A DNA stretch of 47,229 nt from Thermococcus sp. (GTDB lineage Archaea > Methanobacteriota_B > Thermococci > Thermococcales > Thermococcaceae), in contig NZ_WANV01000032.1 in NCBI RefSeq assembly GCF_015521605.1, positions 1-47,229 of the forward strand. The letters are read 5' to 3'. Within the stretch, counting starts at the first letter, position 1. The number at the start of each line of letters is the position of its first letter. The position numbers and the translations under genes are program-made. Positions 32,831 through 40,597 of this stretch are shown here, in pieces. Below the pieces are notes generated by a model, which was not told the origin of the DNA, did not search any database, and worked only from the letters and a program-made list of their open reading frames with translations.

Positions 32831-33844
32831 ATGGAGGAGAAGGAGATAAAGTCCCTGCTCAAGGAGCTCGGCCTGAACGAGTACGAGGTTAGGGCGTACC
32901 TTACCCTCATCAGGAACGGCCCCCTCACGGCGGGGGAACTCGCGACGCTCTCAAAGGTTCCTCAGCCCAGAATATACGACGTGATAAGAACGCTCATGGC
33001 CAAGGGCTTCGTGACAACGAGTCAGGGACGGCCGAAGCAGGTCATTCCCCTCAGTCCCGACAGCGTCATGGATGCCATAAAGAGGCGCTACGATGAAAAG
33101 ATAGAGACTCTCAAGGCCGCCCTGGAGAAGCTCTACACCCCCCGTGGGGAAATCGGAAGCGTCACGGTGGTCAAGAGCAGGATAACCCTGGAGGAATACA
33201 TCAGGCGGGCGATAAAGAACAGCAGGTTTCATCTCAGCATTGCAGTGCCTATGGAGCTCCTCGACAGGCTTAAGGACGACCTCGGCGTGAAGAGGGACTC
33301 CGTGAGGATAAACCTCTTCGTTTACGGCGAGGGTGAGGTGTCCCCCATCGCGACAGAAATCCGTATGCGTGAAGTTCCTGACCCCATAATCATAATTCAG
33401 GACAGGGACATGGGCATATACCTCCCCTACGAGGCGTTAACTGCCGGCAGTTCCCTCCATGGCTACGGGCTGGTCATACACGACAACAACCTCCTCTTCA
33501 TGCTTGACCGCTACTTCTACCATGCCCTCTGGCCAACGGGTAGGGTCGTTTACAGGGAGGAGCGGGCACTCAGGCTCCCGAGGGAGTACATCCACATAAG
33601 GGAGCTTGTTTCAGACCTGCGGCGGTTCAGCATTCAGAATGCTAAGGTTGAGGTTTTTGGCCGCTTCGTTCGTTCGGGAGAACCGGTTCATCTCGTGGGG
33701 AGGATCGTTGAGTTCTACGAGGACGAGGGCAAAGTTATCTCGAACATAACGGTGGAAACTGAAGATGGTGAGAGGCACGTGGTGGGTGGCTGGAACGCCT
33801 CCCTGGAGGACATAGAGGCCGAGCGCATTATCCTCTTTGAGTGA
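32831..33844 (+). CDS. TrmB-family transcriptional regulator, second paralogue
   Basis: This 337-residue regulator has a winged helix (about 5-75: LGLNEYEVRAYLTLIRNGPLTAGELA, recognition helix PQPRIYDVIRTLMAKGF) and a TrmB-type C-terminal ligand domain ending FGRFVRSGEPVHLVGRIVEFYE and GGWNASLEDIE. Architecture equals TrmB at 17635, but the recognition helix differs (PQPRIYDVIRTL against PYNRVYDTIASL), in line with a different palindrome. It is the fifth gene of the SBP operon, so it would control its own transporter through sites A and B. Confidence 0.9.
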   Translation: MEEKEIKSLLKELGLNEYEVRAYLTLIRNGPLTAGELATLSKVPQPRIYDVIRTLMAKGFVTTSQGRPKQVIPLSPDSVMDAIKRRYDEKIETLKAALEKLYTPRGEIGSVTVVKSRITLEEYIRRAIKNSRFHLSIAVPMELLDRLKDDLGVKRDSVRINLFVYGEGEVSPIATEIRMREVPDPIIIIQDRDMGIYLPYEALTAGSSLHGYGLVIHDNNLLFMLDRYFYHALWPTGRVVYREERALRLPREYIHIRELVSDLRRFSIQNAKVEVFGRFVRSGEPVHLVGRIVEFYEDEGKVISNITVETEDGERHVVGGWNASLEDIEAERIILFE

Positions 33845-33866
33845 ACTCTTTTGCAGGGGGAGGGAG

Positions 33867-35210
33867 ATGGACGCCAGAACGGCCGCACTGGACATCATGA
33901 GGGCAGCCATTGAAAGCTCCGATCCCTACCGGGCGGTGAGGAGGGGCATTAACTTCGATGGGAACCGCCTGACAGTCTCTGGTGAGGAATTTCCCCTGTC
34001 CGGGAAGGTCTACCTCCTCGCCTTCGGCAAGGCCGCGTGCTCCATGGCAAGGGCCGTCGCCGACCTCCTCGGGGAGCGCATCGAGGAGGGAGTGATAATC
34101 ACCAAGTACGGCTACGCCGAGAACTGTCCCAGGACGGAAAGACTGAGGATCATCGAGGCCGGCCATCCCGTTCCGGACGAGAACTCCCTTTTGGGTGGAA
34201 AGCTCGGCCTCAAACTGGCCGGAAAGGTTGGAGAGGATGACGTTCTCCTTGTCCTTATCTCAGGCGGCGGTTCTGCGCTCTTCCTCCTCCCCGAGAGAGG
34301 GATAACCCTGGAGGACAAGATCAGGACGAACGAGCTTTTACTCAAAAGCGGTGCCAAAATATACGAGATAAACACCGTGAGAAAGCACATCTCGGCCGTC
34401 AAGGGCGGCAAGCTGGCGAAACGCGTTAGGGGGACTGTGATAAGCCTCATCCTCTCGGACGTCGTGGGCGACCCGCTTGAGGCCATAGCATCGGGCCCGA
34501 CCGTGAAGGACCCCACCACCTTCCGGGACGCCTTCAGAATCCTGGAGCTCTACGGCGTCTGGGAGAAGCTGCCGGAGAGCGTTAAGAGGCACATCGAGCT
34601 GGGACTCAAAGGGAAGGCCGAGGAGACCCTCAAGGAAGACCTCCCAAACGTCCACAACTTCATAGTCGGAAGCGGCAGGATGGCGTGTGAGGCGGCGCTG
34701 GCGAAAGCTAGGGAACTCGGCTACAACGCCCTGCTGCTAACCACGACCCTTGAAGGCGAGGCCAGGGAGGTGGCACTCGCGGTGGGCTCGATAGTCCAGG
34801 AGGTAGCCAGATACGACCGCCCGGTTCCAAAGCCGGCCGTCCTCATAGCCGGCGGCGAGTGGACGGTGACGATTGAAGGAGAAGCCGGCCTCGGCGGGCC
34901 AAACCAGGAGTTCGCCCTGAGCGTTGCCAGGAAGATAGCCGGGCTGAATGCAGTTGTTTTGGCCGTCGATACCGATGGGACGGACGGGCCTACCGATGCA
35001 GCAGGTGGTATCGTCGATGGAAAGACGTTGGAAGAACTTAAGAAAGCTGGAATCGACGTCGAGGAAGCCCTGAAGAGGCACGACGCCTACCGGGCGCTGG
35101 AAAGAGTGGGTGCGCTCCTCAAGACCGGGCCTACCGGGACGAACGTGAACTCGCTGGTGATAGCGGTCATACGAGATCCCGCCACTCTCTCTGGAAATAC
35201 AGAATCATGA
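33867..35210 (+). CDS. Glycerate 2-kinase (type II, MOFRL)
   Basis: This 447-residue cytoplasmic kinase phosphorylates D-glycerate, in archaea to 2-phosphoglycerate, which enters glycolysis above enolase. Typical segments are LLAFGKAACSMARAVADLLG, AGHPVPDENSLLGGK, LLVLISGGGSALFLLP, the GGEWTVTIEGEAGLGGPNQEFALSVA core of the MOFRL domain and AVDTDGTDGPTDAAGGIVDG. GGGGGAGGGAG sets the ATG at 33867. It follows the TrmB paralogue by 22 nt and is the last gene of the second locus, implying that glycerate is a product of the imported compound. Its 3' end overlaps the frameshifted gene on the other strand. Confidence 0.93.
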   Translation: MDARTAALDIMRAAIESSDPYRAVRRGINFDGNRLTVSGEEFPLSGKVYLLAFGKAACSMARAVADLLGERIEEGVIITKYGYAENCPRTERLRIIEAGHPVPDENSLLGGKLGLKLAGKVGEDDVLLVLISGGGSALFLLPERGITLEDKIRTNELLLKSGAKIYEINTVRKHISAVKGGKLAKRVRGTVISLILSDVVGDPLEAIASGPTVKDPTTFRDAFRILELYGVWEKLPESVKRHIELGLKGKAEETLKEDLPNVHNFIVGSGRMACEAALAKARELGYNALLLTTTLEGEAREVALAVGSIVQEVARYDRPVPKPAVLIAGGEWTVTIEGEAGLGGPNQEFALSVARKIAGLNAVVLAVDTDGTDGPTDAAGGIVDGKTLEELKKAGIDVEEALKRHDAYRALERVGALLKTGPTGTNVNSLVIAVIRDPATLSGNTES

Positions 35211-35872
35211 GGGCGAGGATTATCACCGGAGTGCTCACCAAAAGGAGCGCCGCGAAAACCCTGATGTCTTTGGTGTTTGAATATTTCCTGGAAGGTTTTT
35301 ACAACGGGTATGAGATAAAGCATTCCAGCGAGCAGAGAGGCCGTTCTGTGGGCCCTTTTATTTTTCTTGAAAATCATAATCTTCTCCCCGTGTCTGATTG
35401 CGACTTTGGAGTTTCCAGGAATTAATCCGAGGGTCAATATCAGGAGAGTTAGTGCGAAGATGTATGGGTTTAACCACAGGAGAACTCCGCCGAGGAGGGC
35501 AAGGCCCAGGAGCGATGTGATGTTCAGGCCGATGGTTCTCTGGAGTTTGACATTCCTGCTCAGTGGATCCGTGAGGTGCAGTCTTATCCTTCTGGCGACG
35601 GATTTCCTGCTTCCCTCCAGCGATATAACCCTTCTGCCGGGGATTGGGATCTTCAGGGGAACCGTTGAAGCTATTAGAAAGCTCTTCTCTGAAAAGTCGA
35701 TCAGATAAAAGTGGGTCTCGTAGCGTTCTTTGATATATCTCGGCGCGTAGCCCCAGATTTCCCCATTCGCGCCTTGAATGTAGTGTACAAATCTCAGCCT
35801 GAGTAAGGTTTCCTTCACTCTCTGGGCGTCGTCATCGTCGAGGGGAATGATCCTCTCAAACCTTACTTGCAT
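35167..35872 (-). CDS. Membrane protein of unknown function, apparent frameshift
   Basis: The gene starts at the ATG at 35872 with AAGGACACC and a TATA box (minus strand, 35893-35903). The N-terminal half (about residues 1-110) is soluble; then hydrophobic segments follow (SLLGLALLGGVLLWLNPYIFALTLLILTLGLI and SLLAGMLYLIPVV). In the unbroken frame the rest (to 35087) becomes hydrophilic and runs 124 nt into the glycerate kinase antisense. If one T of the T5 run at 35296-35300 is ignored, the other frame gives KPSRKYSNTKDIRVFAALLL and on to YFQREWRDLV, a further membrane segment, stopping at 35167. The feature ends there. No family recognised. Confidence 0.75.
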
Positions 35873-35956
35873 AGGTGTCCTTATGATTATGCCTTTTTAT
35901 AGTTATCGCGGGAAAAGCGATAAATACGGGCGTGTGGAATCAGTACGGGTGAAATC

Positions 35957-36589
35957 ATGAACCGCGTTCCACGAAGGGAGCTCGTGAGAAAGGGCTGGCA
36001 CGTCCTCCCGGGAATCCTCGGGGCCCCAATAATAGTGTTCACCCCGAAGTGGGTTACGCTCGTCGTCGTCTGGTTCTTTGCCTCTCTCTACACGCTCCAG
36101 CACCTCAAGCTCCTCCGCGGCTGGAATCTTACCGTACCCATAGCCGACCTGAGCTACAGGACGATGGCGAGGGAGGACGAGGCAGACAACTACCTCGGCA
36201 GCTTCCTCTTTTGGGTCACCGCGGGGATAATCTGCACGGTCTTTCCGAAAATAGCGGCCCTCTCGGCGCTGTGGGTTTCGACCTTCGGAGACTGCTGCAA
36301 CGCCATAGCCGGCCAGCTCCTCGGCGGACCGAGAATCCCGTGGAACCAGAGAAAGACCCTCATTGGGAGCATCGTAATGCTCGCGGTCTCATTGATTGCG
36401 CTCCGGGCAAGCCACTGGGTTCTCAATCTTGACGCTTCCCCTGCCCTCCTGGTGGGAATCGGGCTGGTCGCTACCTTCCTCGAAAGCCTCCCCCTGCCCT
36501 CGGCCTACGATGAGTTCACCGTCCCTTTCTCAACGGCGCTCCTGCTCTGGCTGGCCTACGGGGGTGCCCTGCTGTCTCCGACATGGTGA
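35957..36589 (+). CDS. Dolichol-kinase-like / CTP-dependent polyprenol kinase family protein
   Basis: This 210-residue membrane protein with about six hydrophobic segments has the family motif WVSTFGDCCNAIAGQLLGG followed by RKTLIGSIVM, seen in dolichol and phytol kinases and phosphatidate cytidylyltransferases (nucleotide binding near a GDxxAxxxG-type motif). In archaea such proteins probably phosphorylate a lipid alcohol using CTP or transfer CMP for lipid synthesis. A TATA box (ATAAATAC near 35919-35926) is divergent from the frameshifted gene. GGGTGAAATC precedes the ATG. The substrate is uncertain. Confidence 0.8.
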   Translation: MNRVPRRELVRKGWHVLPGILGAPIIVFTPKWVTLVVVWFFASLYTLQHLKLLRGWNLTVPIADLSYRTMAREDEADNYLGSFLFWVTAGIICTVFPKIAALSALWVSTFGDCCNAIAGQLLGGPRIPWNQRKTLIGSIVMLAVSLIALRASHWVLNLDASPALLVGIGLVATFLESLPLPSAYDEFTVPFSTALLLWLAYGGALLSPTW

Positions 36590-36590
36590 A

Positions 36591-37391
36591 TCAGGGCTCC
36601 ACGAACTCCCAGCCTCTCCGGTGAGTCTCTATCCCCTCGGCCTTTACTCCCAGTGACCTTATCTCCTTCTTCAGCCCCCATAGGAACTCCTCGAACTTCT
36701 CCTCATCGGTCAGAACCTCGTGGCTTTCCGGGTACTCATCGCGGAGGAGTTCCCGGAACTCCCTGCCAGAGGCGCGGAGGTTGAGCACCTCGAAGAAGTA
36801 GTAGTCAGCAAAGCCCTTTGTGTCCTCGACTATGGCGGAGACGTCCGTTATCTCGGGGATTATCGGGCTGACAAAGACGTAGGTCTTCAGGCCGGCTTCC
36901 TTCAGCTCCTTCAGTGCGCTCACCCTCGCCTCGTGGAGGGGTGTAAGGGGCTCAAAGAGCCTCTTCTCTCTCCCCGTGAAGCCGTTTATCGTCAGGCCCA
37001 CCTCTATCGTCCGGAACTCTTTGAAGAGGTCGATGTCCCTCGTAACGAGGGGCGACTTGGTGAGCACTGAAAGTTCGTTCCTCTTGTCCATGTAGCGGAG
37101 AACCCGTCTTGTCAGCTTGAGCTCGGCCTCTATCGGCTGGTACGGGTCGCTCACCGTCGACATGACGACGCTCCCAGAAACATGCCTCCTTGCCAGGTCG
37201 GGTGCGTTGGTCTTGACCTCGACCCATCTCCCCCATTCCCCGTAGTCCTTCCACCGGGTCAGGAACTTTGCGTAGCAGTATTCGCATGCGAAGGCGCAGC
37301 CGACGTACTGGTTGACCGCCCACTCCACGCCCGGGATTTTCGATTTGGTGTAGATGCTCCTGGCGCGCCTCTTTATAACCCGAACCTTCAT
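36591..37391 (-). CDS. Radical SAM protein (SPL family)
   Basis: This 266-residue protein has the radical SAM cluster motif CAFACEYC (Cys at about 32, 36, 39). GSVVMSTVSDPYQPIEAELKLTR, LTKSPLVTRDIDLF and IEVGLTINGF are typical of the spore photoproduct lyase-like group of archaeal radical SAM proteins. It binds a 4Fe-4S cluster and SAM; the actual substrate is not known. It is convergent with the dolichol-kinase-like gene (1 nt gap) and divergent from the metalloprotease. Confidence 0.88.
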   Translation of the reverse strand: MKVRVIKRRARSIYTKSKIPGVEWAVNQYVGCAFACEYCYAKFLTRWKDYGEWGRWVEVKTNAPDLARRHVSGSVVMSTVSDPYQPIEAELKLTRRVLRYMDKRNELSVLTKSPLVTRDIDLFKEFRTIEVGLTINGFTGREKRLFEPLTPLHEARVSALKELKEAGLKTYVFVSPIIPEITDVSAIVEDTKGFADYYFFEVLNLRASGREFRELLRDEYPESHEVLTDEEKFEEFLWGLKKEIRSLGVKAEGIETHRRGWEFVEP

Positions 37392-37429
37392 AAGGACTTT
37401 TTATCCATTCTCCTTAAAAGGTGAGCGGC

Positions 37430-38077
37430 ATGAGGTTGAGGGTTCGCCGTCGGCCGGTCAAGTATGCAAGGCTTGAGGTGAGGCCGGACGGGACGGTCCT
37501 GGTCACCGCCCCCGATGGATTCGACGTCGATAGCCTGATTGAGAGGCACAGGGGCTGGCTAGAGGGAAAACTGGCCGAGATAGACGGCCTCCGCGAGATA
37601 GCAGAGTCGGGCTTTCCCATCAACGGCGAGTTCTACCAGGTCATTCAGGGCAGGAAGGCCAAGGTGCATACGAAGTTCAAGACGGTCTTCCTCTCACCCA
37701 GCAGGGAGGAGGTTCTCTCGTGCCTCAAGAAGCTCCTCCGGAAGGAGCTCCTCCCCATCGTGGATGAGTACTCCGAAAAGATGGGCATCCAGCCGGGAAA
37801 GGTCTACATCCGCCACCAGAAGAGCCGCTGGGGGAGCTGTTCTCCCAGGGGGAACCTGAACTTCAACATCCGCCTCATAGCGATTCCGCCCGAACTCAGG
37901 GAGTACGTTGTAATCCATGAGCTTGCCCATCTGAAGTACATGAACCACTCCAGGGCTTTCTGGGAGCTGGTGGGAAGGTTCTACCCCGACTACAAAACCG
38001 CAAGAAAGGAGCTTAAGAAGTGGTGGACGATAATCGAGCTGAACCCCCACTGGAAGTGGCTGGCTGGCGGGGTCTAG
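37430..38077 (+). CDS. YgjP-like zinc metalloprotease domain protein (DUF45)
   Basis: This 215-residue protein of the YgjP family has the zinc-binding HELAHLKYMNHSRAFW (HExxH and a later Glu/His) and YIRHQKSRWGSCSPRGNLNFN, the family signature. The N-terminus (VRRRPVKYARLEVRPDGTVLVTAPDGF) is the usual beta region. Members are putative peptidases. The frame opens at a GTG nine nt earlier, but AAAGGTGAG suits the ATG at 37430. It is co-transcribed with the NfeD-like gene 2 nt downstream. Confidence 0.9.
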   Translation: MRLRVRRRPVKYARLEVRPDGTVLVTAPDGFDVDSLIERHRGWLEGKLAEIDGLREIAESGFPINGEFYQVIQGRKAKVHTKFKTVFLSPSREEVLSCLKKLLRKELLPIVDEYSEKMGIQPGKVYIRHQKSRWGSCSPRGNLNFNIRLIAIPPELREYVVIHELAHLKYMNHSRAFWELVGRFYPDYKTARKELKKWWTIIELNPHWKWLAGGV

Positions 38078-38079
38078 GG

Positions 38080-38475
38080 ATGTGGCGTAGAAGGGCCAGT
38101 AACCTCCTCAAGCTCCTCGCACTGATGGCCGATGAAATTATTGTTGGTGTTTTCATTTTTCTGATACTCCCTGAAATAGGTGTGGAGATACCCCTCTGGG
38201 CGGGCTTGCTTGTGATGTCCCTTCTTTTGGTCAAGGACTTCCTGATAGCGCCCTTCGTTCTCGGCGGTGGTGCGGACAGGAGGCCGGAGATTGGCCCCGA
38301 GAGGCTGATGGGAAGAACGGCTCTGGTTGTGGAAGACCTCTCCCCCGAGGGGGTCGTTAAACTCGACGGTGAGCTCTGGAAGGCGGAATGTTTAAACGGA
38401 ACCGCCAAAAGGGGCGAGGAGGTCAGGATAATCTCAGTTCAGGGCACTAAGGTTCTCGTGGAACGCCGAGAGTAG
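38080..38475 (+). CDS. NfeD-like membrane protein with OB-type domain
   Basis: This 131-residue protein has two hydrophobic segments (about 20-38 and 41-58) and a C-terminal OB-type domain (about 75-131: LMGRTALVVEDLSPEGVVKLDGELWKAECLNGTAKRGEEVRIISVQGTKVLVE) typical of NfeD. NfeD normally pairs with a stomatin-like protein, but none is encoded here. The frame is open upstream to 38020 only by running into the protease gene. It follows that gene by 2 nt and overlaps the next minus-strand gene by 29 nt. Confidence 0.8.
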   Translation: MWRRRASNLLKLLALMADEIIVGVFIFLILPEIGVEIPLWAGLLVMSLLLVKDFLIAPFVLGGGADRRPEIGPERLMGRTALVVEDLSPEGVVKLDGELWKAECLNGTAKRGEEVRIISVQGTKVLVERRE

Positions 38476-38884
38476 CCAGAACCCTCGCGACTTCCTCCGG
38501 GTTGTTGGTCGTGAAGGAAACAGTCCATCCCTTCTTCTGGTGTATCGTGATGCAGCCCCTGGCAGGCAGGTTGAAGTGTATCGTCCCGTAGCAGGAACTC
38601 CAGCCCTCTCCAACCCGGAAGCTCGCGATGTTCTCGATGGGAACGGTCTTCCTGACCACAAGCCCCAGGATGCCCCTAATCCGCAGCTCGCGCTCGTCTA
38701 TCTCGATTTTAATCGCCATTACATCTATGAGCAGAATCACAACGCCCACCGTGGTTGCGAGCATTATCTCAACGCCCTCGTTTGCCCGATACGTCGCATA
38801 GAGGCCCGCAAACATCGCTAGTATTGGGGCCAGCATGATGATCTGAAACACCCTGCTCGTCAGTGTCTCCTCGTAGAGCGCCAT
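38447..38884 (-). CDS. Small membrane protein with a PH-like domain
   Basis: This 145-residue protein has two N-terminal hydrophobic segments (about 12-30 and 40-58) followed by a beta-rich domain (DERELRIRGILGLVVRKTVPIENIASFRVGEGW ... GCITIHQKKGWTVSFTTNNPEEVARVLATL) resembling bacterial PH domains. Function unknown. Its 3' end is antisense to the NfeD-like gene by 29 nt. The promoter region 38885-38951 is shared with the CoA-binding protein, where CTTTAAAG can serve as TATA on both strands. Confidence 0.7.
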   Translation of the reverse strand: MALYEETLTSRVFQIIMLAPILAMFAGLYATYRANEGVEIMLATTVGVVILLIDVMAIKIEIDERELRIRGILGLVVRKTVPIENIASFRVGEGWSSCYGTIHFNLPARGCITIHQKKGWTVSFTTNNPEEVARVLATLGVPREP

Positions 38885-38951
38885 TTTATCACCGGAGAAA
38901 CTTCTCGGTTAGAGCTTTAAAGGTTGGCTTCCAAACCCCTCCGGTGATGGT

Positions 38952-39380
38952 ATGGTCAGGATAATGCCAGTTGACAGGCTTAGCGACGATGAAATTAGGG
39001 AAATACTGACGAACTACAGGAAGATAGCCCTCGTTGGGGCCTCTCCAAATCCGGAGCGCGCCTCCAACGACGTCATGCGCTACCTGCTTGAGCACGGCTA
39101 CGAGGTCTATCCGGTGAACCCGCGCTACGATGAAGTCCTCGGAAGAAAGTGCTATCCGAGCGTTCTCGATATCCCCGATGACGTAGAGATAGTCGACCTC
39201 TTCGTAAGGCCGGAGTTCACGATGGACTACGTCGGACAGGCGATAGAGAAGGGCGCGAAGGTCGTCTGGTTCCAGTTCAACACGTACAGCAGGGATGCCT
39301 TCAAAAAGGCCAGGGAAGCGGGCTTAATCGCGGTTGCCCACCGCTGCATAAAGCAGGAGCACGAGAGGCTTATCGGCTAA
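38952..39380 (+). CDS. CoA-binding domain protein (YccU-like)
   Basis: This 142-residue Rossmann-like protein matches the CoA-binding domain family: RKIALVGASPNPERASNDVMRYLLEHGYEVYPVNPRY, CYPSVLDIPDDVEIVDLFVRPEFT and VVWFQFNTYSRDAFKKAREAGLIAVAHRCIKQEHERL. The conserved Cys of HRC is near the end. Such small proteins bind CoA; the physiological role is unclear. GGTGATGGT precedes the ATG. It overlaps the convergent methyltransferase gene by 4 nt. Confidence 0.92.
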   Translation: MVRIMPVDRLSDDEIREILTNYRKIALVGASPNPERASNDVMRYLLEHGYEVYPVNPRYDEVLGRKCYPSVLDIPDDVEIVDLFVRPEFTMDYVGQAIEKGAKVVWFQFNTYSRDAFKKAREAGLIAVAHRCIKQEHERLIG

Positions 39381-40477
39381 CCCCTGTACCTCAGCACGTG
39401 GATGTCCCTCACCAGCCTGTGCCTCTCCTCGTGGTCGGTGTACCTCCCCAGAACCTCAAAGCCGAGCTTACCGAGCCACTTTCTGTCTTTTCTGTATATC
39501 CCCCCGCCGCTCAGCTTGTAGGCAGGGAAGACGAAGACGACCCTTCCGTTCCTCTTCAAAACATCGGCAAAGCTCTCGAAAACGGGGTAGTAAAGTCTGT
39601 CCAGCTCGTTGGCGAGCTTTATTGCCTCACCCTTAGTAGGGTTTCTCCTGAGGGGCTTTCCGAGGTAGGGTTCAGTAACTACAGCGTCGAACCGCTGGCG
39701 GAAGCACCTCTTGAGCTTCCTCGCGTCGCAGACCTCAAGGTGGGCCGAGTTCTTGAGCCGGAACTCTTTCCTGAGCCATGCAAGGTTCTTTTTGGCGTCC
39801 CGTATCCTCTCAGGGTCGCGGTCGCTACCGTAGGCGTTCAATCCCTGAAGAACGAACTCCTGGACAATGGTCCCTATGCCGCAGAATGGGTCTAGGAACG
39901 AGCCCTTTCTCACTTCCGTCAGGTTCACCATTATCCTCGCGAGCCTGGGCGGAATAGAGAGGATGGGTCTCTGAACCGGCCTCTCCACATCGAGCTTCTT
40001 CAGCTCGAAGGGGTCGGCAACCTTAACAGTCTCACCGACCCAGAAGCTCCCATCCTTGGGAAAAAGGAAGACGAAGTCCCTGGTTTCGGGGAAGCCCTTG
40101 AGGATGAGTTCCGCCGGCATTGCGTAGGTCTTAGCAGGCTTGAAGAACTTTGAAGGCCCTTCCGCCTTGAACTTCCTCTTTATCGCACTCCCCAGCTTCC
40201 GCCAGAGCTTCCAGTCGCTCTCACCGTAGAGGCTGACCGTGAAGAGCCTCGCGTATTCGAGGTCGCCTATCGCGTCCTCCCCTTCGCCAACAATTCTCAC
40301 GAGCTTCAGAGAGCCGCCGAGCCAGTGGAAGTATCTCTCGACCTTCGGGCTTGAGTCAAATACCATCCAGTCACGGTCTGCCCCGATAATATTCACTTTC
40401 AGGTTAAACCTTTTCGCAAACGCATGAAACTCTGCCTCACTCAGACGGGGATTTTTTCCGAATATCACAGCGTACAT
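39377..40477 (-). CDS. THUMP/Trm-G10-type RNA methyltransferase-like protein
   Basis: This 366-residue protein has an N-terminal region like the THUMP/ferredoxin-type domains of tRNA methyltransferases (about 1-150) and a C-terminal SAM-binding domain with FLDPFCGIGTIVQEFVLQGLNAYGSDRDPERIRDAKKNL. Where the Trm-G10/Trm14 group has DPPYG or NPPFG it reads VTEPYLGKPL. This is an unusual motif IV, so the target may not be guanine N2. Methylation of tRNA is likely but not proven. Minus-strand TATA near 40498-40509 and GGAGTGA before the ATG. Confidence 0.82.
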   Translation of the reverse strand: MYAVIFGKNPRLSEAEFHAFAKRFNLKVNIIGADRDWMVFDSSPKVERYFHWLGGSLKLVRIVGEGEDAIGDLEYARLFTVSLYGESDWKLWRKLGSAIKRKFKAEGPSKFFKPAKTYAMPAELILKGFPETRDFVFLFPKDGSFWVGETVKVADPFELKKLDVERPVQRPILSIPPRLARIMVNLTEVRKGSFLDPFCGIGTIVQEFVLQGLNAYGSDRDPERIRDAKKNLAWLRKEFRLKNSAHLEVCDARKLKRCFRQRFDAVVTEPYLGKPLRRNPTKGEAIKLANELDRLYYPVFESFADVLKRNGRVVFVFPAYKLSGGGIYRKDRKWLGKLGFEVLGRYTDHEERHRLVRDIHVLRYRG

Positions 40478-40597
40478 AGTCGTTCACTCCACACCGGTTC
40501 TTAAAAACGTTCCGAGGGTTAGATTAATAAGAAGAAGCGCGTAATATGTTAAATAGGAGTTTAGGTAAAATCTACAATCCTGCGGGGGATATGTCGT

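Noticed and set aside
35087-35166. C-terminal extension of the minus-strand membrane protein into glycerate kinase
   Set aside because: The extension is hydrophilic antisense sequence; the shifted frame gives a membrane segment and a stop at 35167.
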